From positions 1 through 22,236 of IMG/VR virus record IMGVR_UViG_3300042398_000651: 22,236 bases of DNA; one strand, written 5' to 3'. The notes under the pieces were generated by a model, which worked only from the letters and a program-made list of their open reading frames with translations, was not told the DNA's origin and did not search any database. Below, piece after piece: positions 14,537 through 21,887 of this stretch (within the stretch, counting starts at the first letter, position 1; each line of letters begins with the position of its first letter). Position numbers and translations under genes: made by a program. The stretch comes from a virus.

Positions 14537-14728
14537 ATGTTGATTGTAAAAGTTAATCAAAACACAAACATTGAGAAAGCCTTAAAACTCTTTAAAAGTA
14601 AGGTAATTAAAACTAAACTAATGAGTGAATTACGAAATCGAAAACAATTCACAAAAAAATCGGTAACAAGACGAACTGAAATCAATAAAGCAAAATATGT
14701 ACAACAAATAAAATCAAAAGAAGATTAG
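14537..14728 (+). CDS. rpsU: Phage-encoded ribosomal protein bS21
   Basis: The 63-aa protein matches bacterial bS21 in length and pattern: MLIVKVNQNTNIEKALKLFK, then an ELRNRKQFTKKSVTRRTEIN core and KAKYVQQ end. Diagnostic features are the ALKxFKxK helix, ELRxRxxFxKxSVxRR and KAxYxQ. bS21 binds the 30S platform near the 16S rRNA 3' end. In Bacteroidota it helps hide the anti-Shine-Dalgarno; the Tyr I recall as important there (Tyr54) is Tyr54 here. Phage bS21 probably replaces or competes with the host protein on ribosomes. It is a single plus-strand gene in a minus-strand block and overlaps the convergent 238-aa gene by 4 nt at its end. Its leader is A-rich with no Shine-Dalgarno. Confidence 0.93.
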   Translation: MLIVKVNQNTNIEKALKLFKSKVIKTKLMSELRNRKQFTKKSVTRRTEINKAKYVQQIKSKED

Positions 14729-15441
14729 AGATTTTCTTTTAGATTTTTTAACTTGAAATAAGTTAATTTATCATATTTTTCTGTGGTTATTTTTTCAATT
14801 GATTCATCAATTCTTTTTGATGTTTCAATGTCAGATACTTTTTTAATTTCATTTAATTTTGAAATTATATCTATTTTCAATATATCAAACTCACTATTTA
14901 ATTTATTATCGTCTTCTTTTAATAAACTAATTAAACTTTTCTTATCCGATTCGTTTAACTCTGAGATATATTTGTTAATTGTTTGGTTTGCTATATTCAC
15001 CATAGTTGAAATAGGTAAATTAATAACATCGCTATTTTCATCTTTTGATTTTTTAATCAAAGATTCTGAAATTATTTTTCTACTTTTTATTTTGTTTTCT
15101 AATGTCAAAATATTTGTTGAAAATAAATTATCAATATCATCATATTGATTTTCACTCTTAACATCATCAACCCATAATTCTAACACTTTTAAATCTTTTG
15201 GATTTATTTTGTTAATAGTGTTTTCATATATTATAATACATTCATTTATAAATTGGTCAGCAATTTCTTTAGTATACCCTTTATTTGTGTTCAATTCATC
15301 GTATACAAAAAACAATTTCTTTAAAGTTTTATTTTCTAAAACAAGTTGTTTGAATACCTTTAACTCATCCTTAAATGAATTTTTACCATAGGATTCAAAC
15401 AAATGTTTTTCTATCTTTGATTTTAAATGTCCAAATTTCAT
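14725..15441 (-). CDS. 238-aa helical protein downstream of portal
   Basis: I chose the ATG at 15441 (MKFGHLKSKIEKHLFESYGK). The longer frame from 15465 would run through the leader motif, which lies 12 nt before 15441. The protein is Lys/Glu/Ile-rich and almost entirely helical, with segments such as ELKVFKQLVLENKTLKKLFF and SIEKITTEKYDKLTYFKLKN. No enzyme motif is visible. T4 has the prohead core genes 67 and 68 between portal and protease, so a core or assembly role is plausible by position only. The family is unrecognised. It converges on bS21 with a 4-nt overlap. Confidence 0.82.
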   Translation of the reverse strand: MKFGHLKSKIEKHLFESYGKNSFKDELKVFKQLVLENKTLKKLFFVYDELNTNKGYTKEIADQFINECIIIYENTINKINPKDLKVLELWVDDVKSENQYDDIDNLFSTNILTLENKIKSRKIISESLIKKSKDENSDVINLPISTMVNIANQTINKYISELNESDKKSLISLLKEDDNKLNSEFDILKIDIISKLNEIKKVSDIETSKRIDESIEKITTEKYDKLTYFKLKNLKENL

Positions 15442-15453
15442 AATTTTTTTTAT

Positions 15454-15462
15454 TATAAATAT
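15454..15462 (-). promoter_or_regulatory. Leader motif ATATTTATA upstream of the 238-aa gene
   Basis: GATATTTATAATAAAAA overlaps the portal stop codon and ends 12 nt before the ATG at 15441. Confidence 0.5.
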
Positions 15463-17264
15463 CAATCATCTAAAAGTTTTTTCAGATGCACTTCCATTTC
15501 ACCCAAATAATTTCTTACTTTTGACAAATCAATATAAGAATCATCCTCAGTTAATGAATCATTTTCCAATAGAATATTTAAATTATTTTTATTAATTGAT
15601 TCTGGTGCTAAACCCGAGGGCATTTCTCCACTTGGTGGTGGCGGTGGCATTCCTCCACCACCTTCATCATCTCCACCTGGTGGTGGTGGTGTTCCACCTT
15701 CAGTTGTACCTGATTTAGTTCCATAAAGTTTATCAATATTATCAAATAAACCAGTATGAGTTATAATTGTTGCCGTATTTGTTAATTCAGCCCCAACAGC
15801 CTTTTCAATTCTTTGTTGTTGTAAATCAAGTTTAATTTCTTCTTCAGAGAATCCCATAATATGTTTCTTAGCCCAAGTAACTGATGTTGGAGAAATACCC
15901 TCAATTGCAGTAACACATTCTTTATAAAGTGCAACTTTCTCTTTCCATATATCAATTCTAAGTAAATCGGCTTGACTTGATGGATTTGTTAATCCTAAAG
16001 TAAAATTACCTAACTCATCTTCAAAACCTAAAAGAAATAGATGTATAATTGCTATCTTATTTAATTCTGCAACCATACATTTTTGTATTCTATTTATCGT
16101 TCTAGCAAAACGTATGTCTATAAGTGATAAGTTTTTACCATCACCAACAGGTTCTTCAAATCCTAGAAAAGCTTTTGGTACACGTAATGCTGTTAATAAT
16201 TTCTTTTGAATATATTCAATATCTGCAATCTCACCTAAATTTTGTCCTCCAGCTAATGTTTCAATTGGATTTGTTGCAGCAGGGTCTCTAACAGGAATAA
16301 AATAATCTTGGTCAACCGCCATTTGATTAAATCTCATATCAACATTTCCGGTTTGAGAATCAACAACTTGACTACGTTTAAACTTATTTGCAACACGTTG
16401 TACATATGGTTCAACATCTTTATCATCCATATTTCCAACGAAGACTTTGAATACCCTTCTTTCAGGGGCTCTTGATGTTCTATATATCAACATTGCATCC
16501 TCAGATAATAATAGTTGTTTCCAAATACGTCTTGCTTTTTCTAACATTGATGTACCGTAAGGTAATTTTCTATCATCCCCAAACAAACGGAAGTGTGCAA
16601 TTTCCCAAGAATTGAATTCCATATCCTTTACCTTCCATTTGAATCTCAAACCTTTGTTCTCTGCGGGTTCTTCAACATTCTGTCTACTTGCTTGTGCGGG
16701 CATACCTCTTTCCAAACGTTCAATTTCAATATTTGGTAGTTGCATACAACCAACAATACCTTTTTCTGGATCAAGTTTTAAATAGACAAAATTATCACCA
16801 TACTTACAAGTGTTTCTAGTCCACATTGGTAAATTGGTATTAATATCCAAAACATTATTAAACAAATCAGCTAGAATTGATTTAATCCTTTTTGATTCTG
16901 AATATATTTGTAACATATTACCATTATGGTCAACTGTAGTTGATTCTTCACCATAAATGTCTAATGCTGCAGATATTTCTGGTGTATATTCCATAGATTC
17001 ATAATCGTAGAATGACGCTAATCTAGTTGGTTCGTAATATACCGCTTGGGTATAAAGATTACTTTCTATTTTAGTCCATTGATTTGCCAAGTAATATGTT
17101 TGTTGAGCTTGTAATAACTCTTTATCATATTCTTGTTTAGATGTAGTACGTAATAATTCTTTTCTATCAAACTTATATGTTGGATAGTCTTGATTTAAAA
17201 GTTCATTAGGACCGAAGGCTTGAGATAATCTTTGCCATACGGTATATTTGTTATTATTTTCCAT
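15462..17264 (-). CDS. 20: Portal protein, T4 gp20-like
   Basis: A 600-aa portal subunit that forms the dodecameric ring through which terminase loads DNA and to which the tail binds. The strongest match to T4 gp20 is LLSEDAMLIYRTSRAPERRV (252-271), compared with [20 protein letters not shown] in T4. It is followed by FVGNMDDKDVE, an YIQKKLLTALRVPKAFLGF segment like ALYMALRVPLSRI in T4, and FARTINRIQ, like FAKFIRELQ in T4. The C-terminus differs: a Pro/Gly-rich linker (~523-552, runs of PPPP and GGGG) and an ~50-residue tail with LTEDD and a helix. The tail is absent from T4 gp20 as far as I recall. The leader is A/T-rich without a clear ATATTTATA. Confidence 0.96.
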   Translation of the reverse strand: MENNNKYTVWQRLSQAFGPNELLNQDYPTYKFDRKELLRTTSKQEYDKELLQAQQTYYLANQWTKIESNLYTQAVYYEPTRLASFYDYESMEYTPEISAALDIYGEESTTVDHNGNMLQIYSESKRIKSILADLFNNVLDINTNLPMWTRNTCKYGDNFVYLKLDPEKGIVGCMQLPNIEIERLERGMPAQASRQNVEEPAENKGLRFKWKVKDMEFNSWEIAHFRLFGDDRKLPYGTSMLEKARRIWKQLLLSEDAMLIYRTSRAPERRVFKVFVGNMDDKDVEPYVQRVANKFKRSQVVDSQTGNVDMRFNQMAVDQDYFIPVRDPAATNPIETLAGGQNLGEIADIEYIQKKLLTALRVPKAFLGFEEPVGDGKNLSLIDIRFARTINRIQKCMVAELNKIAIIHLFLLGFEDELGNFTLGLTNPSSQADLLRIDIWKEKVALYKECVTAIEGISPTSVTWAKKHIMGFSEEEIKLDLQQQRIEKAVGAELTNTATIITHTGLFDNIDKLYGTKSGTTEGGTPPPPGGDDEGGGGMPPPPPSGEMPSGLAPESINKNNLNILLENDSLTEDDSYIDLSKVRNYLGEMEVHLKKLLDD

Positions 17265-17302
17265 AAATTAAATCTAAATTTATTTGATAAAAATTAAATA
17301 CT

Positions 17303-17452
17303 TTACTGTTTAGTACCACTATTAGTATTACCTTTTTTTTGATTAATATCAGTGTTTCCACCAGGATTAACCATTACTGCTTTTTGTCCAGGTACTACTA
17401 ATCTTCCATTAGCATTTATTTTACCAGATGTTTTTCTTTTTTCAAATCCCAT
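17303..17452 (-). CDS. 49-aa basic protein between terminase and portal
   Basis: The preferred start is the ATG at 17452 (MGFEKRKTSGKINANGRLVV, then PGQKAVMVNPGG). An in-frame codon at 17500 lies inside the terminase gene and would place the leader motif within the protein. The product is basic, Gly/Asn-rich and probably disordered at its end (GNTNSGTKQ). The family is unrecognised. The motif 12 nt upstream and its position between two essential head genes support expression. Confidence 0.72.
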   Translation of the reverse strand: MGFEKRKTSGKINANGRLVVPGQKAVMVNPGGNTDINQKKGNTNSGTKQ

Positions 17453-17464
17453 AATGTTTTTTTT

Positions 17465-17474
17465 AATAAATATT
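17465..17474 (-). promoter_or_regulatory. Variant leader motif AATATTTATT upstream of the 49-aa gene
   Basis: This is a one-base variant of the common motif. It ends 12 nt before the ATG at 17452 and overlaps the terminase stop. Confidence 0.4.
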
Positions 17475-19242
17475 ATCTCTTTTGGTTTCCAAATAACCAA
17501 GAGTATTTCATATAGTCATCCTTTGATATATTTTGATTTCTTTGTTGTAATCTATCGTGTCCAAATGGAATTACTGGATTGAATTCCAATTGTTTCCCCA
17601 TATTTTCATTGTTAGTTACTGCCCAAGATTCCAACATTGCTTTTGTTTGTTCTGTAACTTTTTCCAAACTACTAAATGACGATTCTGCCACATAGGTTGC
17701 CATCGCAATTGACATTATTAAGTCATCGTGTTGTCCTTTTTGGTGGTCAGGTCTTCCATTGACATAAACAAAGGTGTTCATCTCATCAAATAACCTTGAA
17801 CTATATATCTTAAATTCATGTCTCATTGCTTCCTCAAATGATGCAATTATCTGAACACGTTTATTATTAAAATTAAGTCCAGGGATTTTATCCAATGCCT
17901 TGGGGTCATACTTCCATTTGTTAGCCAAATCTACTCCATCAACATATAAATTTTTATAACCCAACTCTTGTAATTTTCTTGATGTTGAAACACCCATTCC
18001 ACCAGTTATATCTATTACAATAAAACAATTATACATATTACCCCACTTATAACATATTTCAGCCATTGTATCAGGTGGTAATTTCCCAACATATTCTGCA
18101 ACTTGTTCTCTTGTATCAAAATCAATAATTTGGAAAGAACTAAAGTCTTCACTATCCCCTCTACTAACATCCACACCCATAACGTATTTATGTCCCATAA
18201 TAGGTTCTTTCCATATCCATAAAGAATTACCCATCATTTTATTTTGAGGTTCTTTAATCATATTTTCTTTAACTCTCTGCATTAAAAGAGAATCAAATAC
18301 ATTATCACCTGACCCAAGAAAATTACACTCTAATTCTTGTGAAACTTTTCGTTTATCGTATTTAAGTTTCTTTACCATTCCCTCAAACCAAGATGAACAA
18401 GGTTTGTACCCTGAATCCATTATTAATTTAAGTTCATCATAATTTCTATCCTCAAATGATATATTTTCCCAACTGACAATATCCTCTTTTTGGTATTCAG
18501 TTTTATTTAATAGATAATGAATAATGTCTTTGGTTTTAACTAAATATAAATCTTTTGTATATCTTGGGTCTCTAAACCAAAACATCTCAGATATTTTGAA
18601 GTCATTCATTCCCCTATTCGCTTGATTATATATTTCATAATAAATTGGGTCATAACCATTTGGTGTTGACACTACAATAACTTTACCCCCAGTTGATAGT
18701 GAGGCCATACAAGCAGCCCAAAAGTCTGAATCTGCGTCAATAAATGCCGCCTCGTCAAACACTAGGATTGTTGGTGTAAAACCACGTAGAGCATCCTTTG
18801 AGGTTGCCACAGCTTTTACTTCACATCCATTGTTTGTCTTATAATGTTTTTGTGAATTTTTATCAACTGAGAAATCAATTCCAACCCAACTTGGCCATTG
18901 ACCAATAAACATTCTTATTTTATTGGCCATCTCTTGCGATGTATCCAATTTGTTGGCAATGATTAGAATTTTTTCAGGTTTTGTTTTTTTTGCAAAAGCA
19001 ATTTTTTTAGATACCCAAGCAGCAGTTACTGTTGATACCCCAGCTTGTCTGTATTTTAATGCAATGTTTTCATTAACCTCTTCATAGTCATTTAATAATG
19101 ATACTTGGTCTGGAAATAACTCTAATGGGACATATTTTGATACAGTATTGTCATAGGTTTCCAAATATGTCTTTAACGCGTATGGGGTATCTTTCATACA
19201 CTTAACATATTCAATCATTACTTGTTCTTTTGTTAAACTCAT
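17473..19242 (-). CDS. 17: Terminase large subunit, T4 gp17-like
   Basis: A 589-aa DNA-packaging motor. The ATPase part has a Walker A variant RQAGVST (65-71), Walker B ILVFDE (159-164, with catalytic Glu164) and the coupling motif VSTPNG (191-196). The RNase H-like nuclease has MGVDVSRGDSEDFSSF (Asp358), FIVIDITGGMG (Asp411) and KGQHDDLIMS (Asp506/Asp507), the three acidic positions expected for metal binding. It cuts concatemeric DNA and pumps it through the portal. It has its own leader motif 12 nt upstream and follows a terminator. In T4 tail sheath and tube genes 18 and 19 come between terminase and portal. Here only the 49-aa gene does. Confidence 0.97.
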   Translation of the reverse strand: MSLTKEQVMIEYVKCMKDTPYALKTYLETYDNTVSKYVPLELFPDQVSLLNDYEEVNENIALKYRQAGVSTVTAAWVSKKIAFAKKTKPEKILIIANKLDTSQEMANKIRMFIGQWPSWVGIDFSVDKNSQKHYKTNNGCEVKAVATSKDALRGFTPTILVFDEAAFIDADSDFWAACMASLSTGGKVIVVSTPNGYDPIYYEIYNQANRGMNDFKISEMFWFRDPRYTKDLYLVKTKDIIHYLLNKTEYQKEDIVSWENISFEDRNYDELKLIMDSGYKPCSSWFEGMVKKLKYDKRKVSQELECNFLGSGDNVFDSLLMQRVKENMIKEPQNKMMGNSLWIWKEPIMGHKYVMGVDVSRGDSEDFSSFQIIDFDTREQVAEYVGKLPPDTMAEICYKWGNMYNCFIVIDITGGMGVSTSRKLQELGYKNLYVDGVDLANKWKYDPKALDKIPGLNFNNKRVQIIASFEEAMRHEFKIYSSRLFDEMNTFVYVNGRPDHQKGQHDDLIMSIAMATYVAESSFSSLEKVTEQTKAMLESWAVTNNENMGKQLEFNPVIPFGHDRLQQRNQNISKDDYMKYSWLFGNQKR

Positions 19243-19254
19243 ATAATCTTTTTA

Positions 19255-19263
19255 TATAAATAT
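19255..19263 (-). promoter_or_regulatory. Leader motif ATATTTATA upstream of the terminase gene
   Basis: The motif lies 12 nt before the ATG at 19242, immediately after the terminator, so it is the first signal available to restart transcription for terminase. Confidence 0.55.
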
Positions 19264-19302
19264 AAAAACCCCCACTTATTTCTAAATGAGGGTTTTTATT
19301 TT
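19264..19302 (-). terminator. Rho-independent terminator between the 538-aa gene and terminase
   Basis: AAAAACCC (19264-19271) pairs with GGGTTTTT (19290-19297). The inner arms pair imperfectly (CACTTA with TAAATG) around a short loop. T-rich sequence follows the stem on both strands. It starts 4 nt past the stop of the 538-aa gene. Confidence 0.8.
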
Positions 19303-19305
19303 ATT

Positions 19306-20922
19306 TTAATCTTCATCTAACCAACTTAAATCATCTTCATCATCATCCTCTTGTTCAGGTTTTTGTATGTCATATTTTTTCTTTGAATAAGATGGGAAAT
19401 CCTTTTTTAAATTTGTTGTCATCTCTCTTGCCTTTTCAATTATTTCTTCAACAAATGACTCTGCGTATGGGTCTAAATCTTTACCAATAGTTAAAGATTG
19501 AACTAATTTTTTTAATTTACCTTTATTTGCAATATCTTCATCTTCTACTTCTGAGAAGTATTTTAAAACCCCTGGAATTAATTCTCTCTGTTCGTCTTCA
19601 TTAGGTACAATTTCATTAAATATTTCATAAAATCTTTTGAAGAAAACTTCAGAGAATACTAAATCATATGCTTCAATTTCAAGTGAAGTTGCCGCACGTT
19701 TAGCTAAAGCTCTTTGTTCGTCACTAGTAGTTCCTCCACCAGCGGCAGAAGTGAAAAACATTATTGTACCTTTAACTAATTCGTGTACTAAAAGAGGTAA
19801 AGTAGATGCTCTTGCTCTTACTGTGAATGCACCCCCAAAATCAAGTTCTTCTTCCTCTTCATAATCACCACCCATATCACCACCAGTTTCACCAGTTTCT
19901 TCAGGAGATAATACCTCAACTTGACCTATTTGTCCACCACCTGATGTACCTATTCCCCCAATGTCATCAAATAACCAATACATATGTAACATAATTGGTT
20001 GTATTACGTTAGAAATTTCTAATATTCTTTCACCTCCAGGTAATTCTTGTATTTTTCTCATACAAATTTTGTATGCGTCAGCGTAATACAATGCCATACC
20101 TCTTCTAAAATAATTTATTATCATTCTGTTTGTTACGGCATCAGAAAATTCTTCTTTTGCTTTTTCTAATGTTTCAGGTGAAATTTTGAATGTGGATTGT
20201 ATTGCTTCTTTGGCTTTTTCTTCATTAAACTCAATACCCATTGATTCAAAATCATTTTTTAAATCTTCTAATTTTTGAGTTTTTTCAGCATCAATATCAG
20301 CAAATTTGTCTAAAATTTCTTCATCACTTATTTTATCAGCTTTAGCTTTCATACTTGAAAGTTTTGGAAGGAATCCATAACTTAATTCCCCATCCAATTT
20401 TATCATTTTTGTGAAAAATTCGTTATCAATACCCATAGCTTTTTCAACAGATTCCATAGCTATTTGTTCTATTTCTTCTTTGTTTCCCATTTGTAGCCTT
20501 GTTAATTCACCCATAAGTTTTTGTACAATAGTCATAAGAGTCCTAAACGCGGTTACAGAATCAGATTTAAAATTAGGATTTGAAATATTCAAACGTCTTG
20601 CAATATCAGAATCACGACCAATTAATTCTTCTAGTCGTTGTATTGAAAACTTAAAAGCTTCTGAGGTAAAAAAATCAACTTGAGGTTGAGTAAGTCCAAA
20701 TTTATTCAAAGGTAATTCACCCCTTTCAATTTTTGATTGTAAAGTTCTACTTGGACGTGCACCTCCAACCTCTGATCCGAATGTCATTTCATCTTCTTTA
20801 ATTAAAGAATCAATTTCACTCAAAATTTGATTTTCTTTTTTTGTTAAACCTTCATTTAAAAGTTTATATTTTAAACTTTGTCTAGTTTCTTTTAAAAGAA
20901 ATATTTTATTTTTTAAGTCCAT
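19306..20922 (-). CDS. 538-aa acidic protein upstream of terminase; possible head protein
   Basis: Residues 1-24 (KNKIFLLKETRQSLKYKLLN, then E) end in LNE followed by G, a T4-type prohead protease site shared with several neighbours. The rest is largely helical and acidic: SIQRLEELIGRDSDIARRLN, a Gly-rich loop near residue 330 (GGIGTSGGGQIGQ), an EEEEELDFGG segment, VHELVKGTIMFFTSAAGGGT, and an Asp/Glu-rich end (EQEDDDEDDLSWLDED). I recognise no enzyme motif. It follows the 318-aa gene by 8 nt and precedes a terminator, so the three rightmost genes form a unit. A packaged or core-associated virion protein is inferred from the site and neighbourhood. Confidence 0.82.
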   Translation of the reverse strand: MDLKNKIFLLKETRQSLKYKLLNEGLTKKENQILSEIDSLIKEDEMTFGSEVGGARPSRTLQSKIERGELPLNKFGLTQPQVDFFTSEAFKFSIQRLEELIGRDSDIARRLNISNPNFKSDSVTAFRTLMTIVQKLMGELTRLQMGNKEEIEQIAMESVEKAMGIDNEFFTKMIKLDGELSYGFLPKLSSMKAKADKISDEEILDKFADIDAEKTQKLEDLKNDFESMGIEFNEEKAKEAIQSTFKISPETLEKAKEEFSDAVTNRMIINYFRRGMALYYADAYKICMRKIQELPGGERILEISNVIQPIMLHMYWLFDDIGGIGTSGGGQIGQVEVLSPEETGETGGDMGGDYEEEEELDFGGAFTVRARASTLPLLVHELVKGTIMFFTSAAGGGTTSDEQRALAKRAATSLEIEAYDLVFSEVFFKRFYEIFNEIVPNEDEQRELIPGVLKYFSEVEDEDIANKGKLKKLVQSLTIGKDLDPYAESFVEEIIEKAREMTTNLKKDFPSYSKKKYDIQKPEQEDDDEDDLSWLDED

Positions 20923-20930
20923 ATTTTTTT

Positions 20931-21887
20931 TTAGATTAAACGATGTTTTTTAACTTGTGACATAAAATAGTCTAAACCTTCTTTTTGTTCACCCTTAGCT
21001 TCAGGTGCATCTTTTTCTTTTGGTTTTCTAAATGGATTACCAGTTTTCTTTTTTTCTTCTTTTTCTGTTTCAGTTTCTTTTTCAGTTTCTGTTTCAGTAT
21101 TACTTCTATATTTTTTAAATCTTGCTTCAGGTGCATCTTTTTCTTTTGGTTTTCTAAATGGATTACCAGTTTTCTTTTTTTCTTCTTTTTCTGTTTCAGT
21201 TTCTTTTTCTTTAGTATCACCCATAGCGACCTCAATTAATCTTATTAAGTCACTTTTTTTCATAGTTGGTTTTAAATTTTTTTCGATTATATTTTCTAAA
21301 TGATTACGAAGTTTTGATTCATTAGTTGAAAACTTGGGATTTATTAAATTACTCATATTTGATTTCATTCCACCTACCATTGCGGCTGTAAGTGCTTCAT
21401 TATAATCAACAACTTCATTTGTCTCCTTCTTCTTATATTTTACAGTTTTTTTAGGATGTTTTTTTTCTGGCATTTTTTCATATTGTTTTTTTGATGTACT
21501 CTTTGAAAATTCTTTTGCCATTTTACACCATTTACAATCGTCATCTTTACACTTATTACATTTAGCCCAAAATAATCCTTGTTGAGCCTTAGACTCAAAT
21601 TTTTCAGTCATTTCACCCTCTGTTTTTGGTGCAGTCCCTGGTTTTTCTTGTGAAATAACTTCAACAGGACCTTGAGCTTTAACTACTGTATTTCCTATAG
21701 CTATTTCATCTCCAGCAGTGGCTTTAGTTTTATATCCTGTTTGTTGAACAGTTTGAATAGCCTCCTTAGTTTCCTTACTTGACATTTTTTCAAACAACAA
21801 ATTTATTTTACCCTCATTAAGGGTTGATATAAATTGGGGATTTAAACCTCTATCCAACAAAAATCCAATTTTTTTATTTAGATTCAT
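20931..21887 (-). CDS. 318-aa Lys/Glu-rich repeat protein with a four-Cys knuckle
   Basis: The N-terminus contains LNE (23-25) followed by GKIN, the same candidate prohead protease site as the next gene. A zinc-knuckle-like motif AKCNKCKDDDCKWCKMA (C-x2-C-x4-C-x2-C) lies near residues 110-120. After a Lys-rich middle comes a helix KSDLIRLIEVA, then two copies of a 42-residue unit (TETEKEEKKKTGNPFRKPKE, KDAPEA). These arise from an exact 86-nt DNA repeat. The tail GLDYFMSQVKKHRLI is helical. The charged, low-complexity composition resembles internal head or core proteins; no specific family recognised. The start overlaps the upstream gene's end by 14 nt. Confidence 0.8.
   Translation of the reverse strand: MNLNKKIGFLLDRGLNPQFISTLNEGKINLLFEKMSSKETKEAIQTVQQTGYKTKATAGDEIAIGNTVVKAQGPVEVISQEKPGTAPKTEGEMTEKFESKAQQGLFWAKCNKCKDDDCKWCKMAKEFSKSTSKKQYEKMPEKKHPKKTVKYKKKETNEVVDYNEALTAAMVGGMKSNMSNLINPKFSTNESKLRNHLENIIEKNLKPTMKKSDLIRLIEVAMGDTKEKETETEKEEKKKTGNPFRKPKEKDAPEARFKKYRSNTETETEKETETEKEEKKKTGNPFRKPKEKDAPEAKGEQKEGLDYFMSQVKKHRLI
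20998..21209 (-). repeat. Exact 86-nt direct repeat inside the 318-aa gene
   Basis: Bases 20998-21083 and 21124-21209 are identical by eye and offset by 126 nt, an in-frame 42-codon period. Identity at the DNA level indicates a recent duplication or ongoing homogenisation. Confidence 0.92.

Noticed and set aside
14783-15148. Plus-strand ORF of 121 aa opposite the 238-aa gene
   Set aside because: Antisense shadow of an AT-rich helical gene, with Ile/Phe/Ser low-complexity composition and no leader signal.
17453-17500. Upstream start for the 49-aa gene
   Set aside because: It would overlap the terminase end and translate the leader motif; the ATG at 17452 has the common 12-nt spacing.
20998-21209. 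CRISPR-like repeat pair
   Set aside because: Only two copies, in frame inside a coding gene, with an overlapping coding period and no cas genes.
20985-21239. Plus-strand ORF of 84 aa rich in Phe/Ser
   Set aside because: It is the antisense of the Lys/Glu repeat of the 318-aa gene; the FFFFF composition is what AAG/GAA codons give on the other strand.
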